A stretch of DNA of 64,000 nucleotides, from positions 457,599 to 521,598 of the forward strand of contig CAISEP010000016.1 of the NCBI GenBank assembly GCA_903884425.1. Direction: 5' to 3'. Position 1 is the stretch's first letter, and every line of letters starts with the position of its first letter. Positions 40,006-48,067 of this stretch are shown piece by piece. Source of the stretch: an uncultured Caulobacterales bacterium (GTDB taxonomy: Bacteria > Pseudomonadota > Alphaproteobacteria > Caulobacterales > Caulobacteraceae). Under the pieces are notes generated by a model that saw only the letters and a list, made by a program, of their open reading frames with translations, was not told the origin of the DNA and did no database searches. The position numbers and the translations under genes are program-made.

Positions 40006-41325
40006 ATGGATCGCAGACAGTTCACCGTGGCGGGCCTCGCCGCCGGTCTGGCCGCCGCCGGGACCGCGACGGCGGACGCCGCCACCGCCGCCGCCCGCGC
40101 CGGAACGGCCTTTCCCAAGGGCTTCCAGTGGGGGGTGGCCACCGCCGCCCACCAGATCGAGGGCAACAACGTCAATTCCGACTTCTGGCTGCTGGAGCAC
40201 CTGAAGGGTAGCCCCTTCGCAGAGCCGTCCGGGGATGCCTGCGACAGCTACCACCGCTATCCCGAGGACATCGCCATCGTCGCGCGGCTGGGCCTGTCCA
40301 CCTACCGCTATTCCATCGAATGGGCGCGGATCGAGCCGGAGCCGGGTCTCTACTCCCAGGCCGAGCTCGACCATTACAAGCGCATGGCCGACCTGTGCCG
40401 CCATTACGGCCTCCGGCCCATGGCGACCTTCCACCACTTCACCGCGCCGCGCTGGCTGTCGGCCTCCGGCGGCTGGCACGATCCCGCCACGCCGGACCGC
40501 TTCGCCGCCTATGCGGACAGGATCACCCGGTCCATGGGGGACCTGCTCGATTCCGTCTGCACCCTGAACGAGCCCAACGGCCCGGTGGAGGCCTATGGGG
40601 AGCGGCTGGACAAGCCGGTTCCGGGGGAGGACCTGCTGGCGATGCTGGCGGCCAAGGCGGCGGGGACGACCCAGTGGTCCGGCTTCGGTCTCGGCGACGT
40701 GATCAAGACCCGGGACGGCATGATCGCCGGGCACAAGGCGGCCCGGGCGGCGATCAAGGCCAACCGCTCCAGCCTGCCGGTGGGCCTGACCCTGGCCCTG
40801 ACGGAGCTGGTGGCCGGACCGGGGGGCGAGGCCCTGCGCGACCACATCTTCGAGGAGGCGCGTCGGCCCTTCTATGCGGCGGTGAAGGGGGACGACTTCA
40901 TCGGCGTCCAGACCTACACCCGCACCCGGCTCGGACCGGACGGACGGCTGCCGAACATCGAGAAGACCCTGCAGATGCACTACGAATACTGGCCCCAGGC
41001 GCTGGAGGCCACCATCCGCGAGGCGGCGCGGGAGAGCGGCTGCCCGGTGATCGTGACGGAGAACGGCATCGGCACCGAGGACGATGCCGAGCGCATCCGC
41101 TACACGGACGAGGCCCTGCGCGGCCTGCGCCGGTGTCTTGCGGACGGGATCGACGTGCGGGGCTACATCCACTGGAGCCTGATGGACAATTTCGAGTGGC
41201 TGGAGGGCTACAGGCCGAAATTCGGTCTGGTTTCAGTGGATCGAAAGACCTTCCGGCGCACCCTGAAACCCAGCGCCCGGCACCTGGCCCGGCTGGCCCG
41301 CAGCAACGGGGCCATCCTGGGCTGA
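40006..41325 (+). CDS. Tat-exported glycoside hydrolase family 1 protein (beta-glucosidase-like)
   Basis: 439 residues. N-terminal twin-arginine signal (MDRRQFTVAGLAAGLAAAG, cleavage near TADA or later), so periplasmic. GH1 signatures: FPKGFQWGVATAAHQIEGNN, acid/base glutamate in CTLNEPNG, nucleophile glutamate in VIVTENGIG, and the aglycone-side WSLMDNFEWLEGYRPKFGLVSVD. Likely hydrolyses beta-glycosides; the natural sugar is unknown. A receptor gene for outer-membrane uptake follows 48 nt downstream. Confidence 0.92.
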   Translation: MDRRQFTVAGLAAGLAAAGTATADAATAAARAGTAFPKGFQWGVATAAHQIEGNNVNSDFWLLEHLKGSPFAEPSGDACDSYHRYPEDIAIVARLGLSTYRYSIEWARIEPEPGLYSQAELDHYKRMADLCRHYGLRPMATFHHFTAPRWLSASGGWHDPATPDRFAAYADRITRSMGDLLDSVCTLNEPNGPVEAYGERLDKPVPGEDLLAMLAAKAAGTTQWSGFGLGDVIKTRDGMIAGHKAARAAIKANRSSLPVGLTLALTELVAGPGGEALRDHIFEEARRPFYAAVKGDDFIGVQTYTRTRLGPDGRLPNIEKTLQMHYEYWPQALEATIREAARESGCPVIVTENGIGTEDDAERIRYTDEALRGLRRCLADGIDVRGYIHWSLMDNFEWLEGYRPKFGLVSVDRKTFRRTLKPSARHLARLARSNGAILG

Positions 41326-41373
41326 GTCCGGCTCCGCCTTGCCAGCCGGCGACAAAGGACGCTACGGATCACG

Positions 41374-43401
41374 ATGTTTGTCGCGTCCCTGACCCTGCTC
41401 GCCGCCCTGGCCGCGCCCGTTCCGGCGATATCCGCTCAGACGGCGTCCGCCCCGGCCGGGGACATCGTGGTCTATGACGCCGCTTTCTTTGCCGGGGCCC
41501 AGCTCAGCACCGCCCTCGACATCGTCCAGCGGGTGCCGGGCTTCACCGTGGATACGGGCGATGGCCTTCGGGGCTATGCGGGGTCAGCGGGCAATGTGCT
41601 GATCGACGGCCAGCGCACCCCCTCCAAGGCGGACAGCCTGCGGGAAGTGCTGCAGCGCATCCCCGCCGCCAGCGTCGCCCGGGTGGAGATCATCCGCGGC
41701 GGGGCCCCCGGCATCGACATGCAGGGCCGCACGGTGCTGGCCAATGTGGTGCTGAAGTCCACGGCCCGCACCGATCTCAGCCTGGTGGCGGTGGGGCGGG
41801 CCCTCGGCGACCGACGGGGCCTCGCCTCCGGTCGGGCCGAGCTGGAGCACCGGGACGGCCAGCTGTCCTTCACCACGAGCCTGGTGCTCTACCAGTATCC
41901 GCCGGACGACCAGGGCAAGGGCACCGCGACCCAGACCGCCTATCCCGGCGGGCCGCTGCAGAGCCGCACCGGGGTGAAGGTGGAGACCGGTGACAATGGG
42001 GCCACCTTCCGCACCGGCCTCCAGGCCCCCTGGCGGGGCGGGATCGGGCATCTGAACCTTGCCCTCGACTATGACACCTTCCGGGAGAACGAGGACGATC
42101 ACGTCACCGACCTGACCCAGGGGGGTGCCCTGCGCACGGACACCGCCAACCAGCAGGACCGCAACCGCAAGGGGGAGCTGGGGGCCGACTACGCCTTCGG
42201 CCTCGGCCACAACATTGTCGCCAAGGTGGTCGCCCTGCAGGCCCTGGGCACGGAGAGCTTCGGCGCCCGCAATGTCCTGCAGGGGTCGCTGGGCCGCTAT
42301 CGGCAGCTGATCCGCACCGGGGAATCCATCGGCCGGGTGGAGCTGAACTGGAAGCCCAGCCGGACCTTCAGCCTGGAGGGGGGCGGCGAGGCGGTCTTCA
42401 ACTTCCTGCAGTCCGGCTCCGTCTATGCCCAGGACGGGGCGCCGGTCCCCCTGCCGTCCGCCAACATCCGGGTGGAGGAGCAGCGGTTCGAGGCCTTTGC
42501 CGTGGCCTCCTGGCGGCTGCGGCCGACCCTGCAGCTGGAAGCCGGCGGGCGGATCGAGACCTCGTCCCTCACCCAGTCCGGGGACAGCGCCCAGTCGGCC
42601 AGCTTCAGCTTCCCCAAGCCCCGTGTGGCCCTGACCTGGACGCCGAACCTGGTGGACCAGCTGCGGGTGACCTTCGAGCGGGTGGTGGGGCAGCTGAACT
42701 TCGCCGACTTCGCCACCTCCGCCAACCTGGTCAGCGGCCAGGTGAACGGCGGCAATGCCAATCTCGAGCCCCAGCGGGAATGGCGGTCCGAACTCGCCTA
42801 TGAGCGCAAGCTGTTCGGCAAGGGGTCGGCGGCGATCACCCTTCGCCATGCGGACATCGAGCAGGTGCTGGACGTGATCCCGGTGCAGGGCGTCGATGCG
42901 CCGGGCAATATCGGCAACGGGGTGCGGGACACGGCCCTGGCCGCCCTCACCCTGCCCCTCGGAGGGGTCGGCCTCAGCGGCGGCCAGTTCAAGGCGGACC
43001 TGACCTGGGTCCGCAGCCGGGTGACGGACCCGACCACGCGTCAGCCCCGGGCCATTTCCGGTGACAAGCCCTTCAGCGGACTGGTCAGCCTCACCAATGA
43101 CGTGCCGCGGCTGAAATCCTCCTGGGAGATCGACGTGAACGCCCTGGGGCGCACCCCCACCTGGCGCATCGAGGAGGTGCGGGTGACCGACGTGCAGCCG
43201 CAGGTGGACCTGATCTGGATCTACTGGCCCCGGCCCCGGCAGACCCTGCAGTTCCAGCTGAGCAATGCCTTCAACCGGGAGCGGCAGCGCAGCCGCACCG
43301 ACTGGACGGGCCCGCGGAACATCTCGCCGGTCCTGTTCCAGGAACAGTTCGCCGTCACCGGCCCGCCGGTGGCCATGATCCGCTTCCGCCAGGGGTTGTG
43401 A
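41374..43401 (+). CDS. TonB-dependent receptor (plug and beta-barrel)
   Basis: 675 residues with a signal peptide (~1-22, cleavage near ISAQ-TASAP). The plug domain shows STALDIVQRVPGFTVDTGD and VLIDGQRTPSKADSLREVLQRIPAASVARVEIIRGGA; the rest is a beta-barrel with a late LEPQREWRSELAYERKLF strand typical of receptors. It is shorter than most and lacks a terminal aromatic residue. With the GH1 gene upstream it may take up a glycoside or its product; this is inference. Stop is 6 nt before repeat copy A. Confidence 0.85.
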   Translation: MFVASLTLLAALAAPVPAISAQTASAPAGDIVVYDAAFFAGAQLSTALDIVQRVPGFTVDTGDGLRGYAGSAGNVLIDGQRTPSKADSLREVLQRIPAASVARVEIIRGGAPGIDMQGRTVLANVVLKSTARTDLSLVAVGRALGDRRGLASGRAELEHRDGQLSFTTSLVLYQYPPDDQGKGTATQTAYPGGPLQSRTGVKVETGDNGATFRTGLQAPWRGGIGHLNLALDYDTFRENEDDHVTDLTQGGALRTDTANQQDRNRKGELGADYAFGLGHNIVAKVVALQALGTESFGARNVLQGSLGRYRQLIRTGESIGRVELNWKPSRTFSLEGGGEAVFNFLQSGSVYAQDGAPVPLPSANIRVEEQRFEAFAVASWRLRPTLQLEAGGRIETSSLTQSGDSAQSASFSFPKPRVALTWTPNLVDQLRVTFERVVGQLNFADFATSANLVSGQVNGGNANLEPQREWRSELAYERKLFGKGSAAITLRHADIEQVLDVIPVQGVDAPGNIGNGVRDTALAALTLPLGGVGLSGGQFKADLTWVRSRVTDPTTRQPRAISGDKPFSGLVSLTNDVPRLKSSWEIDVNALGRTPTWRIEEVRVTDVQPQVDLIWIYWPRPRQTLQFQLSNAFNRERQRSRTDWTGPRNISPVLFQEQFAVTGPPVAMIRFRQGL

Positions 43402-43407
43402 GGGGGG

Positions 43408-43538
43408 GCGTCCTTCGAGACGGGCCTGACGGCCCTCCTCAGGATGACGCGCGTGGGGGATGGACGTCGGCCGGTTTGGGTTCGATCACCAACCTGCGTC
43501 ATGGTGAGGAGCCGCGGAGCGGCGTCTCGAACCACGCA
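43408..43538. repeat. Palindromic repeat, copy A (two facing units)
   Basis: Left unit 43408-43450 and right unit 43495-43538 are inverted relative to each other, 44 nt apart. The left has GCGTCCTTCGAGACG ... CTCCTCAGGATGACGC, the right GCGTCATGGTGAGGAG ... CGTCTCGAACCACGC. Each unit folds into its own hairpin. It lies directly after the TonB receptor stop and before the convergent TetR gene. Copies B and C are at 46328 and 49614. Confidence 0.9.
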
Positions 43539-43545
43539 ACCCCCC

Positions 43546-44190
43546 TCAATCCTCCCACAGGTCCTGGCCGCCGCCCTTGCGGTTCAGCATCCTCGCTGCC
43601 CGCTTGACGATGGCCAGCAGCCGTTCCGTGCGGCCGTCGGCATCATAGGCGAGATGGGCGTGGGCCAGGCCCTCGAGCATGAAGCGGGCCAGATCGCGGC
43701 TGGCCTGGAATCTCGGTCCCTGACCCGCCTGGACGAGGTCGAACAGATGTTCCCCCACCTGGGCCCGGTCGAAGGCCTCCTGGGCGGGGATCAGCCGCTG
43801 ACGCAGCACGTCGTCGGTCCGGGCGGCGGCCTCCAGCTCGGCAAAGGCCACGAAGGGCGCCTCCCGCAGCAGCCGCCAGTAGCTGTCGATGGCATGGTCC
43901 GTCCGGTCGGCCCCGTGGGGGGCGGACGTCACCGCCTGCTCGAACAGCCGTCCCCGGGCCGCCTGGATGTAGTCCACCGCCGCCACCACCAGACTGTCCC
44001 GGGTGGGGAAGTGATAGAGCATGGCCCCCCGGGTCAGGCCCGCCTCCTCGGCGATCCGCGGATTGGTCGCCGCCGCGTAGCCGATCTCGGCGAACAGGCG
44101 CTGGGCCGTCTCCAGGATCCGGGCGCGGGTCTGGCGGGACTTGCGGCTGTCGGCGGCTGTGCGGGTGGGCGGGGCAGAGGTGTCGGGCAT
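43546..44190 (-). CDS. TetR family transcriptional regulator
   Basis: 214 residues. N-terminal HTH: RQTRARILETAQRLFAEIGYAAATNPRIAEEAGLTRGAMLYHFPTRDSLVVAAVDYI, a complete TetR DNA-binding domain at ~20-75; the ligand-binding part is helical. The ATG at 44190 is chosen (MPDTSAPPTRT); the open frame to 44406 is unconserved. It faces the TonB receptor convergently and is divergent from the phosphoesterase gene. Its target is unknown; the GH1-receptor genes or the lipid pair are candidates by position only. Confidence 0.9.
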   Translation of the reverse strand: MPDTSAPPTRTAADSRKSRQTRARILETAQRLFAEIGYAAATNPRIAEEAGLTRGAMLYHFPTRDSLVVAAVDYIQAARGRLFEQAVTSAPHGADRTDHAIDSYWRLLREAPFVAFAELEAAARTDDVLRQRLIPAQEAFDRAQVGEHLFDLVQAGQGPRFQASRDLARFMLEGLAHAHLAYDADGRTERLLAIVKRAARMLNRKGGGQDLWED

Positions 44191-44300
44191 GTCGTCGTTC
44201 AGGGCCTGGCGTTGGCGGCAGGGTCGCGCCTGACAGATGGGGATGCCGCGCGGCGTTGCGAGCCCTTGTGCAACAAAGCGTCCCGCCTGTCCGCCGGAAT

Positions 44301-44318
44301 TCGTCACACGGCCGTCAT
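44301..44318 (+). promoter_or_regulatory. Candidate PHO box upstream of the phosphoesterase-glycosyltransferase pair
   Basis: TCGTCAC-ACGG-CCGTCAT: two 7-mers in direct repeat with exactly the 11-nt period of PhoB sites (consensus CTGTCAT-N4-CTGTCAC/T; 5/7 and 6/7 matches). It ends 72 nt before the TTG start of the gene at 44391, a usual position. The AT-rich centre of a classical PHO box is missing (ACGG), so this is a candidate only. Confidence 0.45.
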
Positions 44319-44390
44319 GTAATCGCCTTAGCCAACGAATGGCTGCCGGGATGTGCATCGGTGCCCTGTCCGCGCGAGAGGTGAGGCACC

Positions 44391-45236
44391 TTGCCCGTCC
44401 CCACACCCGAGGTCCTGCAACCGGGCGAAACCTCCGCCGAGCCCGCGCCCACGCGCCGTTACCGCACCGTCTTCCTGTCCGACATCCACCTGGGCACCCG
44501 GGGCTGCCAGGCGGCCCTGCTTCTGGACTTCATCCGCGGGATGGAGTGCGAGTCCCTCTATCTGGTGGGGGACATCATCGACGGCTGGAAGCTGAAGAGC
44601 GGCTGGTACTGGCCCCAGTCGCACAATGACGTGGTGCAGAAGGTGCTGCGCATGGCCCGCAAGGGGACCCGGGTGATCTACATCCCCGGCAATCATGACG
44701 ACCGGGTGCGGGACTTCTGCGGCGTCCATTTCGGCGGGGTGATCGTGGCCCGGGACGCCATCTTCGAGACGGCGGCGGGCAGGCGCTATCTGGTCACCCA
44801 CGGGGATGAATTCGACGGGGTCATCCACCACGCAAAATGGCTCGCCTTCCTCGGGGATTGGGCCTATAGGGCGCTTCTGAGCCTGAACACGACGTGGAAT
44901 CTTGTCCGTCGTCGGATGGGTTTCGGATACTGGAGCCTGTCGGCCTTCGTGAAGGTGAAGGTGAAGAACGCCTTGCAGTTCATCGAGAACTTTGAAGCCG
45001 CCGTGGCGGACGAGGCCCGCCGGCGCGGGGTGGACGGCGTGATCTGCGGCCATATCCACAAGGCCGAGCGGCGCATGATCGGCGGCGTCGAATACATCAA
45101 TGACGGGGACTGGGTGGAGAGCTGCACCGCCCTGGTGGAACATTTCGACGGCCGGCTGGAACTGATCTCCTGGGTCGGCGAGGGACGCACCGTCCCCTCG
45201 GCGGCACCCGCAGCCGCCCTCGCCGGGCGCGCCTGA
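44391..45236 (+). CDS. Metallophosphoesterase annotated as UDP-2,3-diacylglucosamine diphosphatase-like; probable PlcP-type phospholipase
   Basis: 281 residues with a complete calcineurin-type metal site: FLSDIHLG (D31, H33), LVGDIIDGW (D61), IPGNHDDR (N101, H102), VTHGDEFDGV and GHIHKAE. LpxH-like enzymes share these motifs, but this longer form followed by a GT4 glycosyltransferase resembles the PlcP-Agt pair that removes phospholipid headgroups and replaces them with sugars in phosphate-starved alphaproteobacteria. Starts at a TTG with GAGGTGAGG just upstream. The stop and next start overlap (TGATG). An ordinary LpxH role cannot be excluded. Confidence 0.8.
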   Translation: MPVPTPEVLQPGETSAEPAPTRRYRTVFLSDIHLGTRGCQAALLLDFIRGMECESLYLVGDIIDGWKLKSGWYWPQSHNDVVQKVLRMARKGTRVIYIPGNHDDRVRDFCGVHFGGVIVARDAIFETAAGRRYLVTHGDEFDGVIHHAKWLAFLGDWAYRALLSLNTTWNLVRRRMGFGYWSLSAFVKVKVKNALQFIENFEAAVADEARRRGVDGVICGHIHKAERRMIGGVEYINDGDWVESCTALVEHFDGRLELISWVGEGRTVPSAAPAAALAGRA

Positions 45237-46321
45237 TGCGGATCCTGCTGGCGACAGATGCCTGGGAGCCGCAGGTGAACGGCGTGGTCCGCACCCTGAC
45301 CCGCACCATCGCCGAATGCCGCGCCCTTGGGCACGAGGTGGAGGTGGTCTCACCGGACCAGTTCAAGACCGTCCCCATGCCCACCTATCCGGAGATCCGG
45401 CTGGCCCTGAACGCCTACGAGGCGATCCAGGAACGCTTCAAGGCCTTCGAGCCGGAGGCGATCCACATCGCCACCGAGGGGCCCATCGGTCTGGCGGCCC
45501 GGCGCATCTGCCTGGAGTGGAAACTGCCCTTCACCACCAGCTATCACACGCGGTTTCCGGAATATATCAGCGCCCGCCTGCCGGTGCCGACGGCGGTGGG
45601 CTATGCCTTCATGCGCTGGTTCCACGGGCCGTCGGGGCGGATCATGGTGGCCACGGAGAGCTTCCGCAACGAGCTGGAGAAGAAGGGGTTCCGCAACCTC
45701 TCCCCCTGGTCCCGGGGCGTGGAGACCGAACTGTTCCGCCCCCGCCCGCATGACGACCTGCCCCCCGAGATCCGCGACCTGCCCCGCCCGATCTGGCTGA
45801 ACGTCGGCCGGGTGGCGGTGGAGAAGAACATCGAGGCGTTTCTCTCCCTCGACCTGCCCGGCAGCAAGGTGGTGGTGGGGGATGGCCCGTCCCGGGAGGC
45901 CCTGCAGGCGGCCTATCCCGACGCCTTCTTCGCCGGCTCCCGGTTCGGGGAGGAGCTGGCCCGGTTCTTTGCCGCCGCGGACGTGTTCGTGTTCCCGTCC
46001 CTGACCGACACCTTCGGCCTCGTCATCCTGGAGGCGATGGCCACCGGCTCCCCCGTGGCCGCCTATCCGGCACCGGGGCCCATCGACCTGATCCCCGGTT
46101 CCGGCGCCGGGGTCTGCGACGAGGACCTGGCCACCGCCTGCCGGGAGGCCCTGAAGATCGACCGCGCCGCCGTGCGGGCCTATGCGGAGAAGTTCAGCTG
46201 GCGCGCCTGCACGGAGGAGTTCATCCGCAACCTGCAGCCCTATCCCGAGCCGGAAAAGACGCGGTTCTGGCGGCGGTTGCGCAGGCTCGCGCGGCTTAGG
46301 CGGCGACCGCAGCTGAACTGA
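45236..46321 (+). CDS. GT4 family glycosyltransferase (probable Agt-type glycolipid synthase)
   Basis: 361 residues, GT-B fold. N-terminal RILLATDAWEPQVNGVVRTL and TYPEIRLAL, then IATEGPIGLAARR and FTTSYHTRFPEYISARLPVP are typical of the SqdX/MgtA/Agt-like glycosyltransferases. The donor-binding part has NVGRVAVEKNIEAFL, VVVGDGPSREAL, FPSLTDTFGLVILEAMATGSPVAAY (E-x7-E). Membrane-associated; the acceptor is probably diacylglycerol if the upstream gene is PlcP. Basic C-terminus (RRLRRLARLRRR). Translationally coupled to the phosphoesterase; stop is 6 nt before repeat copy B. Confidence 0.85.
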   Translation: MRILLATDAWEPQVNGVVRTLTRTIAECRALGHEVEVVSPDQFKTVPMPTYPEIRLALNAYEAIQERFKAFEPEAIHIATEGPIGLAARRICLEWKLPFTTSYHTRFPEYISARLPVPTAVGYAFMRWFHGPSGRIMVATESFRNELEKKGFRNLSPWSRGVETELFRPRPHDDLPPEIRDLPRPIWLNVGRVAVEKNIEAFLSLDLPGSKVVVGDGPSREALQAAYPDAFFAGSRFGEELARFFAAADVFVFPSLTDTFGLVILEAMATGSPVAAYPAPGPIDLIPGSGAGVCDEDLATACREALKIDRAAVRAYAEKFSWRACTEEFIRNLQPYPEPEKTRFWRRLRRLARLRRRPQLN

Positions 46322-46327
46322 GGGTCT

Positions 46328-46458
46328 GCGTCCTTCGAGACGGGCCTTTGGCCCTCCTCAGGATGACGCGCGTTGTGGAAGGAAAGGCGGGCAGTGTGGG
46401 CTCGACCCACACCCTGCGTCATGGTGAGGAGCGCGGCACGCGCGTCTCGAACCACGCA
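46328..46458. repeat. Palindromic repeat, copy B (two facing units)
   Basis: Left unit 46328-46369 and right unit 46415-46458, same sequence pattern and orientation as copy A. It lies directly after the glycosyltransferase stop. The spacer differs from that of copy A, so the conserved parts are the two units. Confidence 0.9.
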
Positions 46459-46552
46459 GAGCCCGGCACCCCCCGAACCGTCACAATTCCCCCCTCGGGA
46501 CCGTCACAAACCTGTTCCCGCAAAAACATCGGCCCCCGGCGATAAAATGCCT

Positions 46553-46581
46553 TTGACATGGGGGTCCATATTCCCTATTTG
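46553..46581 (+). promoter_or_regulatory. Sigma70-type promoter for the decarboxylase gene
   Basis: TTGACA at 46553-46558 and TATTTG at 46576-46581 with a 17-nt spacer: an exact -35 and a 4/6 -10. Transcription would start near 46588, giving a ~75-nt leader before the TTG start at 46663. The position also argues against a start at the GTG/ATG-like codons near 46558. Confidence 0.7.
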
Positions 46582-46662
46582 CGCGCTTCCGGCGGACCCG
46601 AAGTCCACAAACACGCTGCTAACGCCGGCCTGGGTTTAACAATTTGCAGGGGGCTACGTGAA

Positions 46663-47919
46663 TTGCGCACGTACACATCTCCCCTGGACCTGGTCCGTGA
46701 GCGGTCCCCGGAACGTCCGGTCGCACTTGTGCGCCCCGACGTCCTGGCCGTAGCGGCGCAGTGGTTCCAGGCTAACTTTCGCGGCGACGTTCTCTACGCC
46801 GTCAAGGCCAATCCCTCCCCGTGGGTCATCGAGACCCTGCGGAAGAACGGCCTCGACCGCTTCGACGTGGCCTCCATCCCCGAGATCGACCTGGTGGCGC
46901 GGCATGCGCCGGGGGCGAAGATGGCGTTCATGCATCCGGTGAAGAGCCGCGCCGCCATCTCGAAGGCCTATTTCGACTATGGCGTCCGCACCTTCTCCCT
47001 GGACTGCCAGGACGAGCTCGCGAAGATCCTCGACGCCACCGGCAACGCCCGGGACCTGGACCTGATCGTGCGCCTCGGCGTGCAGACCGACGGGGCTGCC
47101 TATTCCCTCTCCGGCAAGTTCGGCGTGTCCACGGACGAGGCACCGGCCCTGCTGCTCGCCGCCCGCCGGGCGACGGAGGAGCGCATGGGCGTGTCCTTCC
47201 ATGTGGGCTCCCAGTGCATGCGCCCCACCGCCTATCAGGCGGCCATGGCCCAGGCCTCCCGTGCGCTCGTCCGCGCCGGGGTGTTCGCCGACGTGGTGGA
47301 TGTGGGCGGCGGCTTCCCGTCCATCTATCCGGGCATGACCCCCCCGGCGCTGGCCGACTATGTGGACTCCATCCACCGTGGCTTCGACGAGATGAAGGTG
47401 CACGAGACCACCGAGCTGTGGTGCGAACCCGGCCGGGCCCTGGTGGCCGAAGCCTCCTCCCTGCTGGTGAAGGTGGAGCTGCGCAAGGGCGACGCCCTGT
47501 ACCTGAACGACGGGTCCTATGGCTCCATGTTCGACGCGACCCACTTCAAGTGGCCCTTCCCGGTGAAGCTGGTCCGCGACAGCGAGGCCTCGGCGGACCT
47601 GCGGCCGTTCCGCTTCTACGGACCGACCTGCGACTCCATCGACGCCATGGCCGGTCCCTACTGGCTGCCGGAGGACGTTCGGGAGGGCGACTATCTGGAG
47701 ATCGGCCAGATGGGGGCCTATGGCGTGGCCATGGCCACCCGCTTCAACGGCTATGGCGACACCGAGCTGGCGGAAGTGGCGGATGGCCCGATGGCCTCCC
47801 AGTTCGGCCTCGGGCCGCGCAACATCTCGACGCCCCGCACCGACGAGGAGGACGCCCGCAAGGTGGTCCGCTTCTCCCGGCCCAAGGGCGCCGCGGGCAA
47901 GAAGCGCCGCAAGCGCTAG
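46663..47919 (+). CDS. Type III PLP-dependent (ornithine/lysine) decarboxylase
   Basis: 418 residues with the alanine-racemase fold. The PLP lysine is in VLYAVKANPSP; FDVASIPEI, SFHVGSQC, VVDVGGGFPSIYPG, CEPGRALVAEA and the active-site cysteine in YGPTCDSIDAM follow, as in ornithine/lysine decarboxylases making putrescine or cadaverine. The start is a TTG at 46663 with AGGGGG 9 nt upstream; MRTYTSPLDLVRERSPERPV aligns with homologous N-termini, and the longer frame overlaps the promoter. Lysine-rich C-terminal tail. It is followed by a deoxyhypusine-synthase homologue. Confidence 0.9.
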   Translation: MRTYTSPLDLVRERSPERPVALVRPDVLAVAAQWFQANFRGDVLYAVKANPSPWVIETLRKNGLDRFDVASIPEIDLVARHAPGAKMAFMHPVKSRAAISKAYFDYGVRTFSLDCQDELAKILDATGNARDLDLIVRLGVQTDGAAYSLSGKFGVSTDEAPALLLAARRATEERMGVSFHVGSQCMRPTAYQAAMAQASRALVRAGVFADVVDVGGGFPSIYPGMTPPALADYVDSIHRGFDEMKVHETTELWCEPGRALVAEASSLLVKVELRKGDALYLNDGSYGSMFDATHFKWPFPVKLVRDSEASADLRPFRFYGPTCDSIDAMAGPYWLPEDVREGDYLEIGQMGAYGVAMATRFNGYGDTELAEVADGPMASQFGLGPRNISTPRTDEEDARKVVRFSRPKGAAGKKRRKR

Positions 47920-47992
47920 TCGGCCCACCCACCAATCGCCGGTCACACTCCCCGGCCTATATGCCTTCGCGCGCCGGTGACGAACCGGCCGC

Positions 47993-48024
47993 GCGCCCGC
48001 CGGTCGCTCCGTCCCGGCGGGCGC
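47993..48024 (+). promoter_or_regulatory. 11-bp perfect hairpin between the two polyamine genes
   Basis: GCGCCCGCCGG (47993-48003) pairs with CCGGCGGGCGC (48014-48024) around a 10-nt loop, 44 nt before the downstream ATG. No T-run follows, so it may be a weak terminator, an RNA-stability element or a leader structure of the deoxyhypusine-synthase homologue. Confidence 0.45.
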
Positions 48025-48067
48025 AGCTGTTACGGGACGGGCGTTTGAACCATGGGAAACCAGAGCG

